The translations under genes were made by a program, and so were the position numbers. The notes beneath the pieces are model-generated. The model made no database searches. It was not told the origin of the DNA and was given only the letters and a program-made list of their open reading frames with translations. Positions 34,771 to 43,283 of a DNA stretch of 64,000 nucleotides are shown here, one piece after another (within the stretch, counting starts at the first letter, position 1; the number at the start of each line of letters is the position of its first letter). Where the stretch lies: assembly GCA_001319865.1 (NCBI GenBank), contig BBSL01000185.1:17103-81102 (forward strand). Reading direction: 5' to 3'. This DNA comes from Burkholderia sp. E7m39. Its GTDB lineage: Bacteria > Pseudomonadota > Gammaproteobacteria > Burkholderiales > Burkholderiaceae.

Positions 34771-36432
34771 ATGGAAAAACCCGTCATCCTGGCAGTCGAC
34801 GATGATCCGATCGTAGCCGGTGCGGTCGCGCGCGATCTGCAGGTCGCGTACGGGGAGCATTACCAGATCGTGCGCATGGAGTCGGGGACGTCGGCGCTGG
34901 AGGCAGCGAAGCAACTGCGTCTGCAAAACCGTTCCATTGCGCTGTTCATTGCGGACCAGCGCATGCCGAAGATGAGCGGCATCGAGTTCCTCGAACAGGC
35001 AATCGAACTGTTTCCGGAAGCCAAGCGCGTGCTGCTCACCGCGTACGCCGATACGGATGCCGCGATCCGTGCGATCAACACGGTGCATCTCGACCAGTAT
35101 CTGCTGAAGCCCTGGCATCCTCCCGAGCAGAATTTCTATCCGGCGCTCGATGACCTGCTCGCCGACTGGCACGCGTCGTTCCGATCCGCATTTCAAGGTA
35201 TCCGGATACTCGACCATCGCTGGTCGCCGCTTGGACATCAGCTGCGCGACTTCATGACGCGCAATCACATTCCGTTTCGCTGGTTCGACGTCGAGCGTCA
35301 CGGCGACGCCGATCCGCTCCTGAACGCGCTGGCGTCAGGGCAGCGGCAGTTGCCCGTCGTGGTATTCGAGGACGCCACAGTGCTGAGCCGCCCGACGATC
35401 GCGCAAATCGCCGAGAAGGTCGGGCTGCACACGCGCTCGACGACGCCGTTCTACGACCTGGTGATCGTGGGCGGAGGGCCCGCCGGATTGGCCGCAGCTG
35501 TGTATGGCGCCTCGGAAGGATTGCGCGTGGCGATCATCGAATGCGATGCGCCAGGCGGCCAGGCGGGCACCAGTTCGCATATCGACAACTATCTCGGCTT
35601 TCCGTCTGGCGTGAGCGGAGCCGACCTGTCGCGGCGTGCGCTGATGCAGGCGCGACGCTTCGGCGCTGAAATGATCTTGACGCAGCACGCGGTGGGGCTT
35701 CGCGTCGAGCCGCCCTACAAGTTTGTCAAACTCTCGGATGGATCGGAAGTCAGCTGTCTCGCGCTGATGGTCGCGAGCGGCGTGTCCTATCGCAAGCTGG
35801 AAGCACGCGGCATCCAGGAACTCACGGGAGCCGGGGTTTATTACGGCGCCGCGCTGGTAGAGGCCGTCGCGTGTGCGAACCAGGACGTGTATGTCGTGGG
35901 CGGGGCCAATTCGGCGGGACAGGGCGCCATGTTCCTCTCCAAATACGCGCGTTCCGTGACGCTCCTGTGCCGGGGCGCATCGCTGAGCGCCAGCATGTCG
36001 CACTATCTGATCGAGCAGATTCACGAGACCGAGAACATTCGCGTGCGGCCCAACACGGAAGTCGAGAGCGTGAGCGGTCAGGGCCACCTCGCGGAGATCA
36101 CGTTGCGCGACACGCAGACGGGACGCTCGGACACGGTTGCGGCCAGCGGCCTGTTCGTCTTCATCGGTGCGGCGCCGTGCACGGAATGGCTGCGCGGTGT
36201 GGTCGAGCGCGACGAGCACGGCTTCCTGTTGACGGGCCGCGCGCTCTTCAAGGGAGGACGCGCGAGCGCGGGATGGCAGCCGGAACGCGATCCCTACTTG
36301 CTCGAAACCAGTGTGCCCGGCATCTTCGCGGCGGGCGACGTGCGGGCCGATTCCGTCAAGCGCGTGGCGGCGGCCGTCGGCGAAGGTTCGATTGCCGTGC
36401 ATTTCATTCACCAGTATCTTGCGAATCCATGA
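34771..36432 (+). CDS. Fused response regulator / thioredoxin reductase-like flavoprotein lacking the CxxC
   Basis: A 553-residue three-part protein. Residues 1-130 are a receiver domain (phosphoacceptor Asp62 in IADQRMP, Lys113 in LLKPW). Residues about 140-220 are a thioredoxin/glutaredoxin-like segment (SPLGHQLRDFMTRNHIPFRW). Residues 227-553 are a two-dinucleotide-domain flavoprotein of the thioredoxin reductase family: FAD loop VIVGGGPAGLAAAVYG, GGQAG, NAD(P) loop VVGGANSAGQGAMF and GIFAAGDV. At the position of the redox-active CxxC (near residue 358) it reads GVYYGAALVEA, with no cysteine pair. The stop overlaps the next kinase start (ATGA at 36429-36432). It may be a signalling or NAD(P)H-sensing protein rather than a disulfide reductase. 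Confidence 0.88.
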   Translation: MEKPVILAVDDDPIVAGAVARDLQVAYGEHYQIVRMESGTSALEAAKQLRLQNRSIALFIADQRMPKMSGIEFLEQAIELFPEAKRVLLTAYADTDAAIRAINTVHLDQYLLKPWHPPEQNFYPALDDLLADWHASFRSAFQGIRILDHRWSPLGHQLRDFMTRNHIPFRWFDVERHGDADPLLNALASGQRQLPVVVFEDATVLSRPTIAQIAEKVGLHTRSTTPFYDLVIVGGGPAGLAAAVYGASEGLRVAIIECDAPGGQAGTSSHIDNYLGFPSGVSGADLSRRALMQARRFGAEMILTQHAVGLRVEPPYKFVKLSDGSEVSCLALMVASGVSYRKLEARGIQELTGAGVYYGAALVEAVACANQDVYVVGGANSAGQGAMFLSKYARSVTLLCRGASLSASMSHYLIEQIHETENIRVRPNTEVESVSGQGHLAEITLRDTQTGRSDTVAASGLFVFIGAAPCTEWLRGVVERDEHGFLLTGRALFKGGRASAGWQPERDPYLLETSVPGIFAAGDVRADSVKRVAAAVGEGSIAVHFIHQYLANP

Positions 36433-37832
36433 GCGACTTGTCCAGGCTGTTCGAAATGCCGCTACTCGCGGGACTTCCGGCGGAGCGCAAACAGTGGCTC
36501 AGCGCGAACCTGACCGAGCATCGGCTGAAGAAGGGCGAGATCCTGTTGCGCGAAGGGGAGACCGTCACGCACCAGTTCATTCTGCTCGAAGGCGAACTCG
36601 TGACGGAAAAGCGGATCGCGGGCCGGCAAGTGATCGACGACACACGTGCCGCACCCGTGTCCATTGCAGAGGCATCCCTGCTCTCGGGCATGCCGCTGCC
36701 ATTGACCTTTGTCGCCAACACGGACTGCTTTCTGGTCGCGCTATCCGAGCAGGTCGTCCGCAGACTCCTTAACGAATGTGAATCCTTTAGCCGGCAGATC
36801 TTCCGCTCGATGTACGGACGAATCTCCGCTTACGACAGGTTCATTCTCAGCGGAGAGAAGCTCGCCGCACTGGGCCGCCTGTCCGCCGGGCTCGCGCATG
36901 AACTGAACAATCCGGCGGCCGCCGTGGCGCGCGCCGCGGAAGGGCTACGCGATTCGCTCGACAGCCTGCATCAGGCAACCCGGGCGCTCGTCTCGAGCGC
37001 GATGCGTGCCGACGTCATGGCGACGCTCGACGAATGGGCCAGCCGGACGCCGCCACCGCTGGATGCAACGCCTCAGGGCGCATTGCGGCGAAGCGAAGCC
37101 GAAGACGCAGTCGCGCAGTGGCTTTCGGCGCACGGTATAGCGAAATCCTGGCTGATCGCGCCGCGGCTCGTGGCAGCGGGCTTTTCTCCTCAAGAGCTGG
37201 CGCCTGTTGCATCGAGCGTCACGCCCGAACAATTCGACGCCGGCATCCGCTGGCTGGCCGCCACATTCGACATGCGCTTTCTGTCCGAGCAGGCATGGAT
37301 TGGCGCCGGCCGCATCTCCGAGATCGTCAAGGCCATGAAGTCGTACTCCTATATGGACCAGGCACCGTTGCAGGAGGTGGACATACACACCGGAATCGAA
37401 GACACGTTGACGATCATGCAGCACCGGCTCAAGCATGGAATCGTCGTCAAGCGGGACTTCGATCTCGCGTTGCCCCACGTCCCTGTCTATGGCAGCGAGC
37501 TCAACCAGGTGTGGACCAACCTGATCGACAACGCGATCGACGCGATGGAGGAGCATGGCGAACTTACGATCCGCTCGCGCCTGGAGGGCAATTGTGCGTT
37601 GATCGAGATTGGGGATACGGGGCACGGCATTCCAGCCGATGTGCTTCCACGGCTGTTCGAACCGTTCTTCACGACCAAGCCGCCGGGCAAAGGCAACGGT
37701 CTGGGTTTGCACATTGCGTACCGGACCGTGGTACACCGGCACGACGGAAGAATCAATGTGGAGTCACACGCAGACGGGACCACGTTTCAAGTGCGGCTGC
37801 CGCTGGTCCAGGGTCACGCGGCAACCGGGTGA
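36429..37832 (+). CDS. Histidine kinase with N-terminal cyclic-nucleotide-binding-like domain (copy 2)
   Basis: A 467-residue paralogue of the kinase at 33217 with the same layout: CNB-like domain (residues about 8-115), phosphoacceptor His158 in LSAGLAHELNNPAAAV, a helical spacer, and an ATPase domain with LNQVWTNLIDNAIDAM and LFEPFFTTKPPGKGNGLGLH. The long insert between the His motif and the ATPase domain (about 110 residues) is shared by both copies. It overlaps the flavoprotein gene by 4 bases, so the two are co-translated, which argues that it phosphorylates or is regulated by that receiver domain. Confidence 0.88.
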   Translation: MSDLSRLFEMPLLAGLPAERKQWLSANLTEHRLKKGEILLREGETVTHQFILLEGELVTEKRIAGRQVIDDTRAAPVSIAEASLLSGMPLPLTFVANTDCFLVALSEQVVRRLLNECESFSRQIFRSMYGRISAYDRFILSGEKLAALGRLSAGLAHELNNPAAAVARAAEGLRDSLDSLHQATRALVSSAMRADVMATLDEWASRTPPPLDATPQGALRRSEAEDAVAQWLSAHGIAKSWLIAPRLVAAGFSPQELAPVASSVTPEQFDAGIRWLAATFDMRFLSEQAWIGAGRISEIVKAMKSYSYMDQAPLQEVDIHTGIEDTLTIMQHRLKHGIVVKRDFDLALPHVPVYGSELNQVWTNLIDNAIDAMEEHGELTIRSRLEGNCALIEIGDTGHGIPADVLPRLFEPFFTTKPPGKGNGLGLHIAYRTVVHRHDGRINVESHADGTTFQVRLPLVQGHAATG

Positions 37833-37945
37833 AACTGAAACAAGTAGGACTTCGGCGTGGTATCGGCGCCTGGACCCATGCAGAGATGCCATCCAGTCGA
37901 GAGCCCGCTACGCGATTTCATTCCCTCGCAATCGCACCTCGTCGC

Positions 37946-37974
37946 CAATCACGCCCACACTGGCAGCGTGATTG
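37946..37974. terminator. Hairpin between convergent kinase and lipoprotein genes
   Basis: CAATCACGC (37946-37954) pairs perfectly with GCGTGATTG (37966-37974) around an 11-base loop. It lies between two genes that converge (stops at 37832 and 38004), the usual place for a bidirectional terminator. No clear T-run on either side. Confidence 0.5.
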
Positions 37975-38003
37975 AGCGCATCCCTGTTAGACCGGCAGAC
38001 ACA

Positions 38004-38903
38004 CTAAGGCCCAACCGTAATCAGGAGCGTGATGTCCACCACGTAATCCGGCGGCGTGGCTGCCTGCCCGAAGTCTCCCGGCAGATAGTGGAAGCGGCCC
38101 CCATAGTGAATCGTGTGCGAGCCCGCCGGCAGCGGTTTCAGAAGCAGGTAATAGCCGTCAGCTACGGCCGTGCCGGTTCCGTATATGAATTCCGGCATGC
38201 CGAAAACCCAACGCAGCGGTGTTGAAAATGTGAACTGGTTGGTCGCGACGCGATACGCCGTGACGTCGGTGACGGGCACGTTGTCGATAGTGACGAACAG
38301 GTCTTCGATTCGATCAGCGAAACGGTTGGCGATCTCCTGTTCGCCTGCCGCTGTGGTTGGCGTGTAGACGCCAGGCGGCAGCAATGTGGAAGAAAACGTA
38401 TCGAGCGTCGCCAGCAAGATGGATGTGTTCGCGGGGATCACGTTCGCCGACTGGTCGCAAGTCTGCGGCGTATTGGGGACGTCGAGCGCGTGAAAGTAGG
38501 AGCTGGGCGTAGCCCAATACCAGACGTTACCGCTTTGCCCCGCTGAGATAGGACGCGTACAGTTGATTAGCGGGTTTGGCAGAAAGGGGCCGTTATCTAT
38601 CGCATTCACCCATTGCCAAAACGAAGTCACCCATTGACGGTACGTTTTCCCGTCGAAGCGTGCGTGGCGAGGAACGATTGCGCTATTGTCGGTCCCTGGC
38701 TGCGCGGCGGGACGTTTGGTGGCGGGATCGGCGGCGTTCATCACGGCAGCGTCGGCGACCGCCGAACCGGCTGGACGATCGCTGCTGCCGCCACCGCATC
38801 CGGTCACGATGACTGCAATCGTTGCGGCCGTAGCCGAGGATCGCAATGCCCTCTTGAATTGAGAAACAAGGGCAGTGAGTTCTTGATCTATATCGTTCAT
38901 CAC
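38004..38903 (-). CDS. Putative lipoprotein of unknown function
   Basis: A 299-residue exported protein. A basic N-terminal region and a hydrophobic stretch end in VIVTGCGGGSS, a lipobox-like motif with the lipidated Cys at position 36, so it is probably anchored in a membrane. The N-terminal 20 residues are longer than usual for a signal peptide; an internal start is possible. The mature part has RHARFDGKTYRQWVTSFWQW and several strand-rich segments (TIHYGGRFHYLPG). I do not recognise a named family. It is convergent with the kinase operon. Confidence 0.65.
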   Translation of the reverse strand: MMNDIDQELTALVSQFKRALRSSATAATIAVIVTGCGGGSSDRPAGSAVADAAVMNAADPATKRPAAQPGTDNSAIVPRHARFDGKTYRQWVTSFWQWVNAIDNGPFLPNPLINCTRPISAGQSGNVWYWATPSSYFHALDVPNTPQTCDQSANVIPANTSILLATLDTFSSTLLPPGVYTPTTAAGEQEIANRFADRIEDLFVTIDNVPVTDVTAYRVATNQFTFSTPLRWVFGMPEFIYGTGTAVADGYYLLLKPLPAGSHTIHYGGRFHYLPGDFGQAATPPDYVVDITLLITVGP

Positions 38904-39423
38904 GCTCTCCTAACCGGGCTTTGTTTGATTTGCTGCCAGCCGAACGCGTTGTGTGATCTTTTATAGACGGCCATCGAGCGCTTCGTCGGACAAAAGATGG
39001 CGGTTATCGCCAGCCGCTCAGATTGGTGGCCTCGACAAGGAGATGGGAGCGGTATTGGCCGCCGGTCTTGCATCGGCTGCTCGGTTCGGCCGATGCCGCA
39101 AGAGCGCAGTCGCCAGAAGCCGACGCAGTGAAGAACTATTCAGTAGAAATATAAGCAATGCAGATCAAATTGATCTCATCGCGTGGACTTTCGTCGGGAC
39201 GGGTAGATCGCGGCGACACAAGTCTTATGACGCGTTAGCGACGATGTGTGAATCGCCGCGCCGCGAGTAGAGGGCGCCAGGACATCGCGGCTGCACAAAC
39301 CTCGACCGACACGCGGCTCGAATTGCGCGTGTGTCGAATGTTCGCGGCGACCACCGACGTCCTGAACTTAACCAGAGTTGATCGGTGCAGAGCGCGTCAC
39401 GTATCAGGAAGACGCGCGTGCCT
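38904..39423. other. Gene-poor stretch with a 15-base palindrome
   Basis: About 520 bases between the lipoprotein start and the cold-shock gene end, more AT-rich than the average. Short open frames here (for example 38953-39270) show no family resemblance. A perfect palindrome AGATCAAATTGATCT (39162-39176, 7-base arms around one base) is present and might be a regulator site for the lipoprotein gene about 260 bases away. No other element is evident besides the terminator at 39392. Confidence 0.4.
39392..39417 (-). terminator. Hairpin just after the cold-shock gene
   Basis: GCGCGTC (39392-39398) and GACGCGC (39411-39417) form a perfect 7-base stem with a 12-base loop. It begins 6 bases past the stop codon of the cold-shock gene on the minus strand, the expected place for its terminator, although there is no T-run. 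Confidence 0.5.
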
Positions 39424-39627
39424 TCAGACAGGTTTGATATTCGCCGCTTGTTTGCCCTTCGGGCCCATCTTGACATCGAAGCTTACTTTCTGGTTTTCCT
39501 GCAACGACTTGAAGCCTTCAGTCTTGATCTCCGAGAAGTGGGCGAACAAATCTTCACCGCCTTCGTCCGGAGTAATGAAACCAAACCCCTTCGCATCGTT
39601 GAACCATTTCACTGTACCAGTTGCCAT
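39424..39627 (-). CDS. Cold-shock protein, CspA family
   Basis: A 67-residue single-domain OB-fold protein starting [20 protein letters not shown], which contains RNP1 (KGFGFI). RNP2 is present as DLFAHFSEI. It binds single-stranded nucleic acid and acts as an RNA chaperone. The frame extends upstream to 39732, but the family start is at 39627. The upstream 150 or so bases probably form the long 5' leader typical of these genes; TTAAAAT at about 39785-39791 on the minus strand could be a -10 element. A hairpin terminator follows. Confidence 0.92.
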   Translation of the reverse strand: MATGTVKWFNDAKGFGFITPDEGGEDLFAHFSEIKTEGFKSLQENQKVSFDVKMGPKGKQAANIKPV

Positions 39628-39927
39628 TTTTGAACCTGTAAATGTTGAAAAGTCGCTTTTGCGCCTGCGAGCACATACGATGCAATCGCTTGGGACGCAG
39701 GACTTTGTACCACGCTGGATGACACCTGCCAATCTTCAATGGGAGGAAACCAGACCGGGTTTTCAGGGTCTGACCCGTGAGGGCATTTTAACCGTGCGAC
39801 GCAGCGTGCGATGCGGTAATCATTGCCGCAAACAGAACTCTTCGACCCGAACGCCGCGTCGAAAACGCTTGATGAACAGAATCGTTATGCGACGGCGCGC
39901 GGCAGCGCCAGCTCTGTTCGCATTTCC
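39628..39927 (-). promoter_or_regulatory. Leader and promoter region of the cold-shock gene
   Basis: These 300 bases separate the cold-shock gene from the end of the MocR gene. Read on the minus strand, the part from about 39790 to 39628 would be a roughly 150-base leader with no gene, containing a CCGGTCTGG-rich segment able to fold on itself. A long structured leader is known for cspA-type genes; its presence here is inferred from spacing. Confidence 0.35.
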
Positions 39928-41430
39928 CTAAAACGAGCGCATGCGTTGCGAGACATCGCAAAGGAATGCATGCAGCTGCGGCGAGTTGCAATAGGCGACA
40001 TTGAACCGAAACCAAACGGATTCCAAAACGGGTTTCAGGCTGAATAGTTCGCCGCGCGCAAGCGCAATCCCTGCTTCGAGACCAGCGGCGCTAATCAGTT
40101 CAGTGTTGAAACGGTCCGACGGCTCCACATTCCAGCCGGCGCTCACAAACAGCCCGCCGCGCGGTGTGGCTAAGGCGGTCATGCCGACATCCGCCAGCAC
40201 CGTGAGGAATTGCTCTCGTTCGTTCGCGAGTCGCATACGCAAGCGGTCGATATAGCGTCGTAAGCCGGGATCGGACATCACTTCCATGATATACCGTTCA
40301 TTGAGTTCGGACGTCGTCAGTCCGCTAGCCATCTTGACGCTTACCAACTCGTGAACCAGGCGCATTGGGCATGCGATGTAACCGGTGCGCAACGACGGAG
40401 CAATTGTCTTTGAAAATCCGCCAACGCATATCACTCTGTTCAATCCATCCAAAGAGGTCATCGACGGGTCGGATGGCGACGCGAGATCCCGAAAGATGTC
40501 GTCCTCGATGATCAGTAGATCATACTGTTCGGCCAGAGCAATCACTCGATAGGCATGCGCTGGCGAAAGCGTGGTGGACAACGGGTTCTGCAATACCGTG
40601 TTGACAAACATCGCCTTGGGTCGGTGAGTTGCAGCGAGCACGGCCAGCTGGTCGACGTCTAGTCCTTCCTGAGTCCGGGGAACGCCCACCATATTCACAC
40701 CGTGGCTACGCAACAAGGAATGGAGATTGAAATAGCCGGGGTCCTCCACCAACACGGTATCACCGGCTTTGAGCAGACTTCGTACAATCAGATCCAGTCC
40801 ATGTGACACGCCGTTGGTCAGTATGATCTGGTCAGGCGAGACGGCGCAAAATCGCTCGGTCAGTTCCCGCGCCAGCAATTGGCGCAGGCGAGGAAATCCG
40901 AGCGGGTGTCCGTAGCCTACAAGACGCTCAGCAGGCATCTTGATCGCCTGCCTGACGCCCTGAAGTATCATGCTTTCGCTGCACCACTCGGGCGGAAGCA
41001 CACCCGAACCGACTGGCAGCAGATCGGGGTTTTGATCCCATACGAGCACGGGAAGCCAGGAGTCGGCGGCTGCCTCCATCGCCTTCGGGGGCATGTCGGA
41101 GAGCGTCGAGAGTTGCCCCGCGCGAGACGTGACGAAATAGCCGGACCCCGGTCGCGAAACTAGTACTCGCCTCGATACTAAAACTTCATAGGCCTCGGCA
41201 ACGGTGAAAGTGCTGACCTCGAGCAGTCGCGCGAGTTCTCTGACCGAGGGTGTCTTCGTGCCCGCTCTCAACACGGCAGAGTCGACCAGCTGCTCCAGTT
41301 TCGCGACGATCTGATCGACCAGACTCACCCCTCTGTGGCGTTCGACGCGCAGCTCTTCGACCAATGTGGATTCACGACATGGCGAGGCTGCATCCGGCGG
41401 TGACGGAGGGCCAGAATGACTGTTTGGCAT
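39928..41430 (-). CDS. MocR-family regulator (GntR HTH fused to aminotransferase fold), copy 1
   Basis: A 500-residue PdxR/GabR-type regulator. The GntR winged HTH lies at residues about 20-95 (DQIVAKLEQLVDSAVLRAGT, PSVRELARLLEVSTFTVAEA), followed by a type-I aminotransferase-fold domain. The pyridoxal phosphate Lys is in GGFSKTIAPSLR, and NGVSHGLDLI and EDPGYFN are also conserved, so the domain should still bind PLP. AGGGAA precedes the ATG at 41430. It is the near-twin, same length and strongly similar throughout, of the gene at 56155. The hybrid kinase gene ends 85 bases upstream. Confidence 0.9.
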   Translation of the reverse strand: MPNSHSGPPSPPDAASPCRESTLVEELRVERHRGVSLVDQIVAKLEQLVDSAVLRAGTKTPSVRELARLLEVSTFTVAEAYEVLVSRRVLVSRPGSGYFVTSRAGQLSTLSDMPPKAMEAAADSWLPVLVWDQNPDLLPVGSGVLPPEWCSESMILQGVRQAIKMPAERLVGYGHPLGFPRLRQLLARELTERFCAVSPDQIILTNGVSHGLDLIVRSLLKAGDTVLVEDPGYFNLHSLLRSHGVNMVGVPRTQEGLDVDQLAVLAATHRPKAMFVNTVLQNPLSTTLSPAHAYRVIALAEQYDLLIIEDDIFRDLASPSDPSMTSLDGLNRVICVGGFSKTIAPSLRTGYIACPMRLVHELVSVKMASGLTTSELNERYIMEVMSDPGLRRYIDRLRMRLANEREQFLTVLADVGMTALATPRGGLFVSAGWNVEPSDRFNTELISAAGLEAGIALARGELFSLKPVLESVWFRFNVAYCNSPQLHAFLCDVSQRMRSF

Positions 41431-41515
41431 TTTGTTCCCTCGTAGAGGCGGTTTCGTAAGCCCAGTCAGTTGGTTGGCAAGCGTGAGCACAATTCAGAGT
41501 CAAAGCTTCGACTCG

Positions 41516-43123
41516 TCATGCGTTTTTCGGTGCCGCATTTCGTCTGTGCTCCAGCGCGAAGCTGACTGCCTCCGTCAACTGGCCTGCGTCGATTGGCTTG
41601 GTCAGATAGCGGACGAATCCCGCCTTCAGGCCGCGTTGGATATCGTCTGCCGTTGCATTCGCGCTAAGAGCGATCACGGGGGTATGCGCCGTGACCGGAT
41701 TGTTGCGGAAGATTTTCAGCGCTTCATCGCCGCTGACATCCGGCAGATGAACATCTATCACGATGACATCCGGCGCAGCGGCGAAGGCGCGCGCGAGACC
41801 CAGTTGTCCGGTGACTGCAGTCAGCAAGCGGATATCGGTACGGCCGCTAATGGCTTGTCGTACGCGCTCCTGGTTGGCTGGATTGTCGTCGACACAAAGC
41901 AACGTATGGAACGGCGCAGCTGCCGCTTCGTCGGGCGATCGTGCCGCGGACGAGGCGGGCGGGACGGGGCCAGTCTCCGTGATATCTGGCGGCTGTGCGG
42001 CGGCTAGCTCGATCCAGAACGTGCTGCCGCTCCCGACCTGACTGTCGACGCCGATGACGCCGCTCATTAACTCGACCAGCTTCTTGGCCGCCGCGAGACC
42101 GATACCCGCGCCTTCCTCGGGCTCGCTCTGTTGGCCGAGGCGCTTGAATGGCTGGAAAAGTTGCGCTAGCTGCTCCGGTGTCAATCCCATGCCAGTGTCG
42201 CGAATGCTGACGCGAACGCGGCCCGGCGCGGGAGTCGTGCAACTCACTTCGACCTTACCGTTCGCGTGGTTGTATGTGACGGCGTGGGTCAGCAGGTTAG
42301 TGAGAATCTGCTTCAGGCGCATCGGATCGGCACGCACGAAGCACGAGGTATCGCGCTCGGGGAAACCCAGACGAATACCGCGCCGTTGCGCCAGTGGCTC
42401 GATTTTGGCCCTGCATTCACGCAGCGCGTCGTCGAGCAGCACGGGCTCGGACGAAACCATCACCTGGCCGGATTCCACTTTCGCGAGATCGAGGATTTCG
42501 TCAATCAGTTTCGACAGATGCCGGCAGGCCGCGCCAAGCTGTTCTATGCGGGCTTGCTGGGAAGGTGTGGCTTCCGGAAACTCGGCCGCCATCGACTCCG
42601 CGTAATCCACAATCGCTTTGAGCGGACTGCGCAATTCGTCGCTGGCGCCGCAGAGAAATTCCGTTCCCGTGCGTGCTGCGCGTTCGGCTACGGCTTGCAT
42701 CTGCTTCTGGTCCTCGATGTCGGTCACGGTGCCGAACCATTCGACAACATTCCCATTCGCATCCTTGACGGGCAGCGCACGTCCTAGTTGCCATCGATAC
42801 GCACCGTCGGAGGCCCTTTTCCAACGGTATTCGATTTCGTAAGCCTCACCCTTTTCGACGGCTGCTGACCAGGCTTCAAAGCAACGCTGCAGATCGTCCG
42901 GATGGACCGCTCGTGTCCAGCCCCAACCTTTGCTTTGCTCAAAGGTAAGCCCTGTATAGCTCACCCATTGTGCGTTGCAATAGTTATTTCTGCCGTCGAG
43001 CCCAGCGGCCCATACCATTTGCGGGATCGCATCCGCCAGTAGCCTGAAGCGTCGATCGCTGTCGTCAGCTTCTGTTAGTGAAGAGATGAGTCCTGCCAGT
43101 CTGTCCGTGCGGTGCTTTCGCAT
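41516..43123 (-). CDS. PAS-hybrid histidine kinase with a degenerate phosphoacceptor site
   Basis: A 535-residue soluble protein: PAS domain (residues about 25-140; GWGWTRAVHPDDLQR, PAS-fold type 3), dimerisation/phosphotransfer helix, ATPase domain (about 225-375) and C-terminal receiver (405-530; Asp457 in VIVIDVHLPD, Lys in YLTKPID). In the phosphotransfer helix the motif reads GASDELRSPL instead of SHELRTPL, so the catalytic His is Asp162 (GAC at 42640-42638). The N-box reads NLLTHAVTYN, with His280 for the second Asn. G-boxes look intact. It may be a pseudokinase or sensor scaffold. It lies upstream of the MocR gene in the same direction. Confidence 0.88.
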   Translation of the reverse strand: MRKHRTDRLAGLISSLTEADDSDRRFRLLADAIPQMVWAAGLDGRNNYCNAQWVSYTGLTFEQSKGWGWTRAVHPDDLQRCFEAWSAAVEKGEAYEIEYRWKRASDGAYRWQLGRALPVKDANGNVVEWFGTVTDIEDQKQMQAVAERAARTGTEFLCGASDELRSPLKAIVDYAESMAAEFPEATPSQQARIEQLGAACRHLSKLIDEILDLAKVESGQVMVSSEPVLLDDALRECRAKIEPLAQRRGIRLGFPERDTSCFVRADPMRLKQILTNLLTHAVTYNHANGKVEVSCTTPAPGRVRVSIRDTGMGLTPEQLAQLFQPFKRLGQQSEPEEGAGIGLAAAKKLVELMSGVIGVDSQVGSGSTFWIELAAAQPPDITETGPVPPASSAARSPDEAAAAPFHTLLCVDDNPANQERVRQAISGRTDIRLLTAVTGQLGLARAFAAAPDVIVIDVHLPDVSGDEALKIFRNNPVTAHTPVIALSANATADDIQRGLKAGFVRYLTKPIDAGQLTEAVSFALEHRRNAAPKNA

Positions 43124-43283
43124 GATCTACCCCAACAATTCGTCGCGCGCTGTACCTGGAAAACCTCTGTGCCCATCGTTGCCGTCGCCGACTTCACCAG
43201 CCCTCTTGTGCGACACGGTCGTTCAGTGCCAGGTGAATGTCGGTCGCCCGGAAAGCAGTTCAGTAGCGGGGGCGATTAGCGAA

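Noticed and set aside
38953..39270. Plus-strand open frame of 105 codons upstream of the lipoprotein
   Set aside because: No ribosome binding site, biased composition and no family pattern.
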